A DNA stretch of 33,142 bases from Bacteriovoracaceae bacterium (GTDB lineage: Bacteria > Bdellovibrionota > UBA2394), in assembly GCA_028287765.1 (NCBI GenBank), contig JAQBPA010000167.1, positions 1-33,142 on the forward strand. The letters are read 5' to 3'. Positions 1 to 7,701 of the stretch are shown here, in pieces. Numbering within the stretch: position 1 is the first letter of the stretch; each line of letters begins with the position of its first letter. The notes beneath the pieces are model-generated. The model worked only from the letters and a program-made list of their open reading frames with translations. It did no database searches and was not told where the DNA came from. The position numbers and the translations under genes are program-made.

Positions 1-543
1 GGGTGAAATAACTGTTTCAAAAGCCTTCAGATTTAAATGTTCAAAGCCGAGTCGGTGAAGAGCGTAAGCAATTTCGTGCTCGTAACCTTTTCCAGTCACT
101 TCGTTAATAAGGTCAAACGAGAGAAACCCAGTGCTCGAACCCATTCTAGTTAAAATGATTTGTCCGAGGCTCTCACGGTTATGTTTTAAAAGAGGAACAA
201 AGCTCAGATATTTCGAAAGCCCAAGTACCTCGAAAGGAAAGAAGCGATCTTTTTCGACAAGAGAAGTTGGACTAGCCAGATAGAGTCGATCGGTTTCGAT
301 CAAGGTTCCCACTCTGGCCTGATTGAAGAGTTTAGTATCAACATCGACAGGGTTGCCTAGACGAAGAGTGTGCAATTCGTACGGCTTTTTTGTCGAGGCG
401 CTCGATACAAGTTTAAAAATAGCTAGATTACAATTTGGCTCCGCCGCTTGAGCAAGAAGAGGTGCCAGAAAAAATACGCCCTTGAAAATAACCCTTATCG
501 TTTTCAATCGAATGCACACTAGCCATTTTTTCGGATTATGCAC
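1..543 (-). CDS. Exported protein of unknown function (3' end outside window)
   Basis: I do not recognise the family. An open frame reads from a GTG at 543 to the window edge, about 180 residues without a stop. The N-terminus has basic residues, then the hydrophobic stretch VIFKGVFFLAPLLAQAAEP, which fits a Sec signal peptide cleaved near AQAA, so the product is probably periplasmic or outer-membrane. The mature part is mixed alpha/beta in character with no motif I can name. The start is uncertain: GTG at 543 has only a weak purine-rich stretch before it, and GTG at 519 is an alternative that keeps the signal peptide. It begins 17 bases after the glyoxalase II stop, so it is probably the third gene of a minus-strand operon. 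Confidence 0.6.
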   Translation of the reverse strand, partial: MHNPKKWLVCIRLKTIRVIFKGVFFLAPLLAQAAEPNCNLAIFKLVSSASTKKPYELHTLRLGNPVDVDTKLFNQARVGTLIETDRLYLASPTSLVEKDRFFPFEVLGLSKYLSFVPLLKHNRESLGQIILTRMGSSTGFLSFDLINEVTGKGYEHEIAYALHRLGFEHLNLKAFETVISP

Positions 544-560
544 CTGTCTTTTAATTTTTT

Positions 561-1286
561 TTAAAATTGATCTCGAAGACGCCGCCGCTCTTTAAATTGC
601 TGCAAATCACAGTTTAGAAACGGATTCAAACGAAGTTCATCTGCTAAAATCGCTGGCAAAGTAGGCCGGTTCTCCTCTCTTCTGGCTAAGATTCTTTTAT
701 GAAAATCCTTTAGCTTCTGACTTTCAGGATCCAAAGATAAAGCAAATCGGCAATTCTTCTCCGTATATTCATGCCCACAATAAATTTGAGTTTTTGGAGG
801 TAAGGACTTGATTTTATTTAAAGACGAAAACATTTGCTCTGCCGTTCCCTCAAAAAGCCTCCCGCAACCGAGAGAGAAGAGCGTATCGCCGGTGAATAAT
901 GCTTCTTCCGATTCGAAGAAGTAGGCAATGGCGCCTAGCGTATGGCCGGGAACTTCTAAAATAGTTGCGTTCATTGCTCCGAACTTAAAAATCTCCTGGT
1001 CGCTTAACTGCAGATTTATTCCTGGAATTCTATGGGCATCCTTTTTGCCTCCCACAATTTGGCAGCCTGTCATTCTTTGGAGTTCTAGATTTCCGCCCGT
1101 ATGATCTGCGTGATGGTGAGTGTTTTATATAAAATCGATTTTAATATTTTTCGTTTTAAGAAAATCTAAGACGGGTTTTGCTTCGGACGGATCGATGGTG
1201 GCCGTTTTTCCGGAACTGTCGTCGACGAGCAGAAAAATATAATTGTCCGTTAAGGCAGGGAGAATATCAATTTTCAATAAAGCCAT
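561..1286 (-). pseudogene. gloB: Glyoxalase II (hydroxyacylglutathione hydrolase) interrupted by one in-frame TAA
   Basis: The family hydrolyses S-lactoylglutathione to lactate in methylglyoxal detoxification and binds two metal ions. From ATG 1286 the frame reads MALLKIDILPALTDNYIFLL and runs 53 codons to TAA (1125-1127). It then continues in the same frame with NTHHHADHTGGN (the metal-binding HxHxDH motif), VPGHTLG, FTGDTLFSLGCGRLFEG, IYCGHEYT and the C-terminal RREENRPTLP. All landmarks of a 241-codon GloB are present, and only codon 54 is broken. Family members usually have Leu there (ILxTHHH), so TTA to TAA is the likely change. Initiation at the internal ATG 1073 would give 170 residues without HxHxDH, which should be inactive. 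The start overlaps the end of the methyltransferase/MTHFR gene by 20 bases. It could be a recent pseudogene, a sequencing error, or a gene read by stop suppression. Confidence 0.85.
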
Positions 1287-3132
1287 CGACGACCTCGAGT
1301 GCTATATCGGCTCGATTAAAGGGCGGCATGATATAAGTTCCTTGAACTTCTTTTTTGAATTCCTTCAGAGCTTCACGGGCGATTTTGATTCCTTCAGCTC
1401 TTTGCAAATCCGGGGTCTCAGGCCTGGCCATTCTCTTTAAAATTTCGTCCGGAATCTGCATTCCGGGAACTTCGTTGTGTAAAAATTCCGCATTTTTTAA
1501 ACTCGCCAGAGGACAGATTCCAATCAAAAGCGGAATACGTTTGGAAAGATTTTTATAAGCCTTCAAAAATTTTTCAAAAGTTTTGTGATCATAAACCGGT
1601 TGAGTCAAAATATATTCTGCGCCAGCATCTATCTTTTTTTGAAGTCTTTCGATTTCTTCTTCAAAATTGAGACTACCCGGATTACAACCTACTCCTTGAA
1701 AAAAAGACGTCGGCTTTCCAATCGGATTTCCCGCGAGATCCATCCCTCGATTTAAACGATTTACGATTCTGGTGAGTCCAATCGCATCCACATCATAGAC
1801 AGAAGCCGACTCAGGGTAATCACCCAGTTTTGGCGGATCTCCAGTAATGATTAAAATATTTTTTAGGCCTAGTGCATTCGCTCCAAGCAAATCACTTTGC
1901 ATGCCGAGAAGATTTCGATCACGACAACAGTAGTGAATAATGGTTTCAATTCCGATATCTCGCTCGAGAATGACCGCCATACTCATCGGACTCATTCGTG
2001 CTGAAGCTCTTGGACCATCAGCGATATTGATGCAATCGATGCCCGCTTCAAAACATTGCCGACTCGCTTCAAGAGATTTGGCGAAAGCCGTTCCTTTGGG
2101 TGGATCAATTTCGACACTGATCGCAAATTTCCCGGAGTGAATTTTTGCACTCAGGCGACTTTTCTTCTCCGCAGGCAGGATTTCGACTTGAGGAATGGCC
2201 TTCGAAACTTCTTCCACTTTGATTTCCGTACGCGAAGAAGAATGCCTTGTCGCAATAATGGAATCTCTCGCGCGCTTCATATGCGTTGGCGTCGTCCCAC
2301 AGCATCCGCCAATGAGATTTGCTCCGACCGTGATAAATTTTTTGGTAAAACTCCCAAAATATTCAGGAGTCGACATATAGATATAGCGGCCACCTACTTG
2401 TTTTGGAATTCCTGCATTTGGAAAAGTGGCCAAAAACTTTTTTGTTCTCGGCCTAAAAATTTCTAGTACATCTAAAATGGCGGAAGGACCGTTTGAACAG
2501 TTAAGACCAATTACTTCTACCTCAAGTTCATTTAAGGTCTCGATCATCGTTTCAGCGTTTTCGAGAAGTATCGATGTTCCTTCATCGGTAACCGTCATCA
2601 TCGCCACAATGGGCTTTTTGGAAACCGCTCTCACCCCTTCGACGGCGGCTCTCAGCTGCGTGAGATGAGTGAAGGTTTCGAGCATAAAAATATCCACACC
2701 TTCATTTAAAATCTCAGCTTGTTCTTTAAAGATCGCAACAGCTTCGGAGTGCTTCAGCGGCCCGAACGGTTCAGAATTTACGCCGAGCGGTCCCATGCTT
2801 CCACCAATCCATGCGGTCTTCATCGTTTTTTCAGAATAGGCAGCGAGCGCTTTTTTTGCATTTTCGATTCCGGCTCGATTGATTTCTTTTAGCTGATTTT
2901 CGAGTCCGTGAGTTTTGAGGCGAACTCGATTTGCCCCAAACGTATTTGTTTCCAAGAGCTCGCAGCCGGACTGAAGATATTCGGTATGAATACCTTGAAT
3001 GAGCGTCGGTGATTCAAGATTTAAATAGTCGTAGCATCTATTTATATAGATACCTTTTGAGTAGAGCATCGTGCCCATGGCGCCATCGCCCAGAACGACT
3101 CTTTGACTCATAGCTTCCAAAAACGGGTGCAT
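1267..3132 (-). CDS. Bifunctional homocysteine S-methyltransferase / 5,10-methylenetetrahydrofolate reductase
   Basis: This is a two-domain cytoplasmic enzyme of methionine and one-carbon metabolism, of the YitJ type. Residues about 10-295 form a homocysteine methyltransferase domain: DGAMGTMLYSKG near the start, and zinc-ligand cysteines C212 in GLNCSNGP and C277/C278 in GGCCGTTP. Residues about 333-615 form an MTHFR TIM barrel: EIDPPKG, the FAD-binding region with ITGDPPKLGDYP, and LTQPVYDHKTFEKFL. The fusion could reduce methylene-THF and pass the methyl group to homocysteine without a cobalamin domain, none of which is visible. The length of 621 fits the family. The start at 3132 has no good SD, and Met8 (3111) is possible. 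It is the first gene of the minus-strand group and is divergent from the CBS gene. Confidence 0.92.
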   Translation of the reverse strand: MHPFLEAMSQRVVLGDGAMGTMLYSKGIYINRCYDYLNLESPTLIQGIHTEYLQSGCELLETNTFGANRVRLKTHGLENQLKEINRAGIENAKKALAAYSEKTMKTAWIGGSMGPLGVNSEPFGPLKHSEAVAIFKEQAEILNEGVDIFMLETFTHLTQLRAAVEGVRAVSKKPIVAMMTVTDEGTSILLENAETMIETLNELEVEVIGLNCSNGPSAILDVLEIFRPRTKKFLATFPNAGIPKQVGGRYIYMSTPEYFGSFTKKFITVGANLIGGCCGTTPTHMKRARDSIIATRHSSSRTEIKVEEVSKAIPQVEILPAEKKSRLSAKIHSGKFAISVEIDPPKGTAFAKSLEASRQCFEAGIDCINIADGPRASARMSPMSMAVILERDIGIETIIHYCCRDRNLLGMQSDLLGANALGLKNILIITGDPPKLGDYPESASVYDVDAIGLTRIVNRLNRGMDLAGNPIGKPTSFFQGVGCNPGSLNFEEEIERLQKKIDAGAEYILTQPVYDHKTFEKFLKAYKNLSKRIPLLIGICPLASLKNAEFLHNEVPGMQIPDEILKRMARPETPDLQRAEGIKIAREALKEFKKEVQGTYIMPPFNRADIALEVVDGFIEN

Positions 3133-3182
3133 GAAGAAAGACGGTATTCAGAAATAATCTCTTAAGCGAGAAAAAAAAGACA

Positions 3183-3212
3183 TTGGAGTCTCCGTCAAGT
3201 GACCGCTAGAAT
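3183..3212 (+). promoter_or_regulatory. Probable housekeeping promoter of the CBS-domain gene
   Basis: TTGGAG (3183-3188) and TAGAAT (3207-3212) are separated by 18 bases. The -10 matches TATAAT at five of six positions. Transcription would start near 3219, after the ATG at 3216, which supports the downstream ATG at 3228 as the true start. Assigned by eye. Confidence 0.5.
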
Positions 3213-3227
3213 TTCATGGGAGTCTTT

Positions 3228-3800
3228 ATGTTTTATGTTCTTTCAGTAAATCGCGTTTTAGAACCCTATCAACCTAAGCGGGTGGTAGAAAAAGCGGGGG
3301 CAGCGTCAGAGGCGCATGAAGTCCACGACCGCGATCCGTCGCAGGGTCAAAAGAATCTGGCGGAACAAAAGCTAGCGAACAAGGCCTATGAGGAGCAATT
3401 GCAAGTCGCGATACCTCAGCATCCTCTCACCGTTGAGCAGATTATGAGCCGGCCAGTTGTGACGATTCACGAGAGCGCTTCGGTCAAAGATTTAAAAGAA
3501 ATTATGGTCAATTCTGGGTTTAGAAATTTTCCTGTGGTTTCTGGAAATTTACTTGTGGGAATGATTTCAGATCGTGATCTTGTGTCGGCCACGACAGATC
3601 AAATTTCAAAACTATTCGCTCAAAAGGTTTTTGCCGTCGATCCTCGTGCTTCCATTCGAAATGCCGTTTCTGTGATGCTTCAGGAAAAGCTTTCTTGCCT
3701 TCCCGTGGTTGATTCGAATCGCGTGGTCGTTGGCATTGTAACAACGACCGATATTTTAAAAACGATATTGACCCATACGTCCTTCGAAACGTGGCGATAG
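3228..3800 (+). CDS. Protein with a pair of CBS domains
   Basis: The protein has about 190 residues. An N-terminal segment of about 65 charged residues, probably poorly structured, is followed by two CBS repeats: TVEQIMSRPVVTIHESASV...GNLLVGMISDRDLV and SKLFAQKVFAVDPRASI...VVVGIVTTTDILKTI. CBS pairs bind adenosine nucleotides and act as energy or ligand sensors. With no catalytic domain attached, this looks like a stand-alone regulatory module whose partner is not evident here. The start at 3228 is preferred over ATG 3216 because GGGAG (3218-3222) lies five bases before it and the predicted transcription start is near 3219. The gene is divergent from the methyltransferase/MTHFR gene and lies about 105 bases before the diguanylate cyclase; co-transcription is possible but unproven. 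Confidence 0.85.
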   Translation: MFYVLSVNRVLEPYQPKRVVEKAGAASEAHEVHDRDPSQGQKNLAEQKLANKAYEEQLQVAIPQHPLTVEQIMSRPVVTIHESASVKDLKEIMVNSGFRNFPVVSGNLLVGMISDRDLVSATTDQISKLFAQKVFAVDPRASIRNAVSVMLQEKLSCLPVVDSNRVVVGIVTTTDILKTILTHTSFETWR

Positions 3801-3905
3801 CCTCGCAACTTTAATTATCAATCAATAGAGGCCATTACCTAGAATGGGTTGCGCCCGCCCTGGGGGTATCGACTTCATGGGTCAGCGGCCGGACAATAGA
3901 GGTGG

Positions 3906-5162
3906 ATGGATGCGTTATTACTCATCGCGGGGCCACTCCTTTTTGTTGGGGGGATCCAATTTATTTTTGGCTTTTTTTGTTTAGTAAAAACTAAACAAAG
4001 GAATTTACTTACATTATTCGCATCAGTTTCGGCTTTTATCGCAGCTTTTTATTCATGCACAATCGCAACTTCTTATATCCGCGCGTCCATGTCGCTTGAT
4101 TACAGTGTCTATTACCGGCTCGGGTGGATGGGTTGGTTTATCGTTCCGTTTTCACTGCAAGTTGTTTACCAATTGCGCGGAAATGTTGGTTGGACTGCCA
4201 AAGCTGTTACTTGGTCGTTTCTTTTATTTTGGATGGTCGTCAATTATTTAAATCTCACAACAGACCTAATTGATATCGAGCCAAGTTCGTTTCTGCCTTA
4301 CATCCATCATGGCGGACCGTTTGAAATTTTTTGTAGGCAGGTGGGCTCAGTACAGATTTTGTGGGCCTTTTATCAGATTTACCGCGCGCGAAAAGAGAGC
4401 GTTGGACATAAGCGACAGCAAACCGCCTATTTGTTTTTGGGGACATTTCTTTATGCATTGGGAGGTTTTATTTTTTCGTCAGCACCTCTCGGCCGTCTCT
4501 ATGTAGACGCAGGTCTTACAAGTTATTTTGGACTGCCATGGATTGCTTTAACGATCTATGCTGTTACACGACATCGCTTGTTTGATATTCGAGTTTTAGT
4601 TTCGGGAATTATTTCTGCCTTTATCTTGATCTCCGTCTTCATAGGTATCGATATTGCGGCCTTTCAAGGATTAAAAGAGATCGTTGGACTTGATCTAGCG
4701 AAAACACTTTCGACAGTCGTTACCCTGATGATCGTTTTTGCGACCCCCGTCGTTTCGTCTATTCGCCGTTGGATCAATGCGATTATTTTGAGAAAATCAA
4801 TCGACTATCAAACAGCGCTTAAAAAATCGTCCGAAGCGCTTATCTCGATTCTCAATTTAGACGATTTGCTACGAAAATTTATTGAGATCACAAGACATAG
4901 TTTGGGAGTGATTGATGCAGGATTTTATTTATTGAATGGAGATAAATATGAGCTACGTTATTTTTTAGGTCATCATTCGTCCGAAGGTTCGGGGGGTGTT
5001 AAGCTAGAGAAGACTGGCGCGCTTATTACCTGGTTGCAGGAAAAGAAACGTATCTTTGTTCGTGAAGAAGAGATCTCTGAAATTTCTAAAAAACAAGAAT
5101 TCGAGTTCAATTCAGAACTTGCACCGACAAAAGGTGAAGCCGCAGTTCCCGTTTTTTTTTAA
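3906..5162 (+). CDS. Membrane sensor half (multi-TM + GAF) of a frameshifted diguanylate cyclase
   Basis: Eight or nine hydrophobic segments occupy residues about 1-300. They have the layout of 7TM-type sensor modules, including YAVTRHRLFDIRVLV, typical just before the last helices of such N-terminal regions. From about residue 310 a GAF domain begins (LNLDDLLRKFIEITRHSLGV). It is cut off at GEAAVPVFF followed by TAA inside a run of nine T (5152-5160). The rest of the GAF domain and a GGDEF domain continue at once in another frame. With eight T the protein would read VPVFFKGNLCGF without interruption, giving about 635 residues. The fault is therefore exactly one extra T. GAGG at 3899-3902 is a close but acceptable SD. 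As it stands the product would be a membrane protein without an output domain. Confidence 0.8.
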   Translation: MDALLLIAGPLLFVGGIQFIFGFFCLVKTKQRNLLTLFASVSAFIAAFYSCTIATSYIRASMSLDYSVYYRLGWMGWFIVPFSLQVVYQLRGNVGWTAKAVTWSFLLFWMVVNYLNLTTDLIDIEPSSFLPYIHHGGPFEIFCRQVGSVQILWAFYQIYRARKESVGHKRQQTAYLFLGTFLYALGGFIFSSAPLGRLYVDAGLTSYFGLPWIALTIYAVTRHRLFDIRVLVSGIISAFILISVFIGIDIAAFQGLKEIVGLDLAKTLSTVVTLMIVFATPVVSSIRRWINAIILRKSIDYQTALKKSSEALISILNLDDLLRKFIEITRHSLGVIDAGFYLLNGDKYELRYFLGHHSSEGSGGVKLEKTGALITWLQEKKRIFVREEEISEISKKQEFEFNSELAPTKGEAAVPVFF

Positions 5163-5814
5163 AGGCAATTTATGCGGCTTTTTAACTCTCGGTTATAAAA
5201 CAAATAAGGATGCCTTCATGCAAGAAGACATCGATTTTTTGGAAACACTTGCGTCTCAAGCTGCAGTGGCAATCGAAAATTCCAGACTCTTCGAAGAATC
5301 GACTACGGATGGACTTACAGGACTTTATCATCAGAAATTTTTTAAGACGCGATTGCGGGCTGAGTTTGAGCGGGCGAGTCGTCACGATCATATTATGGTC
5401 ATCCTTTTAGTCGATATCGATCACTTCAAAAAAGTAAACGACGTTCACGGACATCTCACTGGCGATAATATTTTGAAAGGCGTCGCTCGAATCATTCACA
5501 GTTCATTTCGAATTGAGGACGTTGTTGCGAGGTACGGTGGCGAAGAGTTTGCTGTCCTTCTGACAGAACCTAATACAGAAGGAGCACGAGATGCTGCTGA
5601 ACGAGTTCGCAAACGAATAGAAAGTACCTCGTTCGAAAAAGGATTAAAAATTACGGTCAGTGTGGGAATGTATATTTACAATAAGGAGAGCCCATGCACG
5701 TCTGAACTTGAGCTGCTTCAGAACGCAGACGACGCTCTTTACAGGGCAAAAGATAAGGGCCGCAATCAAGTCAGCTACTTCGAAGAAATCTCCAAAATCC
5801 GAAGAGTAAAATAA
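5056..5814 (+). CDS. GAF C-terminal half and GGDEF (diguanylate cyclase) domain, out of frame with its N-terminal part
   Basis: This frame carries the other half of the protein starting at 3906. True homology begins after the T run at about 5152. KGNLCGFLTLG and DIDFLETLASQAAVAIENSRLFEE finish the GAF domain. A GGDEF domain follows: TDGLTGLYHQKFF, LLVDIDHFKKVNDVHGH, and active-site GGEEF in ARYGGEEFAVLL. The inhibitory I-site RxxD is present as RIED five residues before GGEEF. An active, product-inhibited c-di-GMP synthase is expected if it is translated. The TTG at 5056 gives a long open frame, but its first 30 residues are an out-of-frame reading of the GAF region and are probably not a native N-terminus. 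Expression may need slippage on the T run. Confidence 0.8.
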   Translation: MFVKKRSLKFLKNKNSSSIQNLHRQKVKPQFPFFFKGNLCGFLTLGYKTNKDAFMQEDIDFLETLASQAAVAIENSRLFEESTTDGLTGLYHQKFFKTRLRAEFERASRHDHIMVILLVDIDHFKKVNDVHGHLTGDNILKGVARIIHSSFRIEDVVARYGGEEFAVLLTEPNTEGARDAAERVRKRIESTSFEKGLKITVSVGMYIYNKESPCTSELELLQNADDALYRAKDKGRNQVSYFEEISKIRRVK

Positions 5815-5880
5815 ATACCAAGAGGATCGTTCTGATCCTGAACGAGAATTAAAATATTTCTTCTCGACTCGTCAAAAGAA

Positions 5881-5909
5881 TTGACATTTTACCCATTACG
5901 AAATCAGAT
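5881..5909 (+). promoter_or_regulatory. Probable sigma-70-type promoter of the S41 protease gene
   Basis: A perfect TTGACA (5881-5886) is followed after 17 bases by TCAGAT (5904-5909), a weak -10. The SD AGAGGGG lies just before the ATG at 5934. Assigned by eye. Confidence 0.45.
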
Positions 5910-5933
5910 GAATTTCGACGAGAGGGGAAATTC

Positions 5934-7634
5934 ATGAAAATTCGTTTATTCGGTAGTTCGCTCATCTTGATATTATTGATGCTAGTTGGAAGCGTGCAGG
6001 GTTTTGAAAAAAAAACGATCGGTGAATACTACAAGGACGTAGGGCTTAAATACCGTTCAATACAGGAGAGCCTGACGAATAAATCCTGCTATTCTAGCAA
6101 ACTTTCTTTTCTGGGATGTGTTGCAGCTGGCAACGCATCGCTTCAATTTGCCGCAACGAATCCAAAAATAAAGAAATTATTTGTTTTAGTCGCCGCAAAA
6201 CGTCTCACGCCGGAGTCTGGTTTCGGAGCAGTAGAAAAAGACTTTGGGATTTTGAAAGTTGTTGAAGACAAACCAGCGCTGACGGGCGATTTAATCACGC
6301 GAGTAAGGACAAAAAAAATGGAGCGGAGTAATAACAATGACGCTCTCATTCGGGCCTATGAGCAAATACTGGAACCGGTAATGGATTTTGAAGCTCTTTT
6401 CGCCTGGATTAAAAAAACAATTGTTGATGCATCCGACCAAGAATCTCTGATTACGGGTATGGCTCTTAATGCCGCTATGGAAATTAGTGTAGATCCACAC
6501 TCGGGCTTTTTTCCAACGCAATATGATCTGGATAGCTTTGCTACCAATACTGAAGAGTTAAGTGGAATCGGTGCGATGCTTTCAGAAATTGATGCCGAGG
6601 TCGTTGTGCGGACGCCTATGGAAGATGGCCCTGCTTTTTTGGCAGGAGTTAAAGCAAAAGATATTATTCTGGAAGTGAACGATAAATCCGTTTCGGGAAA
6701 AACACTCGACGATGTGGTGCAAGAAATTCGTGGTCCCGAAGGGACAATTGTAAAACTTAAAATAAAACGAAAAGAAAAGTTTTTAACGATCGATATCACA
6801 CGAAAAAAAATACAGATTCGAAATGTAGAGCCAAAAATTCTTAAAACTAGAAACACTTTGATCGGCTATGTTAAATTACGCGAATTCAATCATGATTCTT
6901 GTGAAGAAATGAAAGCAGCAGTGCAAACGTTTAGTCAGGCCCATTCCGATAGTTTGATTTTGGATCTTCGCGACAACCCAGGAGGCGAACTTGCTCAATC
7001 CGTTTGCATTTCTGGTCTTTTCGTAGGTCCCGGAAAGACAATTGTTATCGAAAAAGAGCTGGGTAATTCACCCGAGCAAAGGATCGATAAAAGTACGGAG
7101 AATAAAATCACTGATTTGCCTTTGATCGTATTGATCAACCCAGAGTCTGCTTCCGCATCCGAAATTACTTCAGGATCTCTTCAAAATCTTGAACGCGCTA
7201 TCATTGTTGGCGAACGTTCTTTTGGAAAAGGAACCGTTCAAGCCGTTAGGAATGCTTCGTTGTTTTTTCCAGATTTAGATAAAATGAATCTTCACTTAAC
7301 GATCGAAAGATTTTTTATAACACCCGATCGAACCACTCAAATTCGCGGGATTACTCCAAATCTTGAAGTATATAAAAGTCCAAATCCGAGCGCTGAAGAT
7401 AAGTTTGCTCTTCGAGAAGAAGATATTTTTACGACCGCACTTCCGCCCGTTGGAGTTGATTATATCGAGACTCGCCCGGCACTCATGAAAAAGTTTTCCG
7501 ACTGCGTCGATCAGAGTGGAGTTGCAAAGACTCAGTACACAAGCCGTCAAGACGACGCCATTCCACCTGACTACCAACTTTTATACGCAGAAGACGTGGC
7601 CGTTTGCCAGTTGGCTGCATCGTCAGGTAAATAA
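5934..7634 (+). CDS. Secreted C-terminal processing protease (PDZ + peptidase S41)
   Basis: Residues 1-23 (ending LMLVGSVQG) are a signal peptide, so the enzyme acts in the periplasm or envelope. An N-terminal helical region leads to a PDZ domain at about 208-290 (LSGIGAMLSEI, DGPAFLAGVKAKDIILEVND). The S41 core follows, with LILDLRDNPGGELAQ. The predicted nucleophile is S407 in NPESASASEI and the general base is K432 in GERSFGKGTVQ, the 25-residue spacing usual for CtpA/Prc Ser-Lys dyads. The C-terminal tail of about 60 residues contains two cysteines (C502 and C560) and could be a small disulfide-linked extension. The family trims or degrades envelope proteins; the substrate here is unknown. 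The gene stands alone with its own promoter. Confidence 0.9.
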   Translation: MKIRLFGSSLILILLMLVGSVQGFEKKTIGEYYKDVGLKYRSIQESLTNKSCYSSKLSFLGCVAAGNASLQFAATNPKIKKLFVLVAAKRLTPESGFGAVEKDFGILKVVEDKPALTGDLITRVRTKKMERSNNNDALIRAYEQILEPVMDFEALFAWIKKTIVDASDQESLITGMALNAAMEISVDPHSGFFPTQYDLDSFATNTEELSGIGAMLSEIDAEVVVRTPMEDGPAFLAGVKAKDIILEVNDKSVSGKTLDDVVQEIRGPEGTIVKLKIKRKEKFLTIDITRKKIQIRNVEPKILKTRNTLIGYVKLREFNHDSCEEMKAAVQTFSQAHSDSLILDLRDNPGGELAQSVCISGLFVGPGKTIVIEKELGNSPEQRIDKSTENKITDLPLIVLINPESASASEITSGSLQNLERAIIVGERSFGKGTVQAVRNASLFFPDLDKMNLHLTIERFFITPDRTTQIRGITPNLEVYKSPNPSAEDKFALREEDIFTTALPPVGVDYIETRPALMKKFSDCVDQSGVAKTQYTSRQDDAIPPDYQLLYAEDVAVCQLAASSGK

Positions 7635-7701
7635 TTAGCGCTCGAAGGCTTGGAATCACACTAGACTGCGAGAAGTGGCTCGTTCAAAGTGATGAGCGAC
7701 G

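Noticed and set aside
1125-1127. UAA reassigned to an amino acid in this organism
   Set aside because: Several intact genes in the window, such as dnaE, deoC and the RAYT gene, end in TAA at the expected family length.
2056-2466. Plus-strand open frame of 136 codons inside the methyltransferase/MTHFR gene
   Set aside because: It lies wholly opposite a well-conserved coding region, has no family motif and no SD; it is an antisense shadow.
5823-5840. AGGATC/GATCCT hairpin after the GGDEF gene as a terminator
   Set aside because: The stem has only six pairs and no T tract follows, so it cannot be supported as a rho-independent terminator.
6356-6856. Minus-strand open frame of 166 codons opposite the S41 protease
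   Set aside because: It overlaps the PDZ-encoding part completely and shows Ser/Ile-rich shadow composition with no motif.
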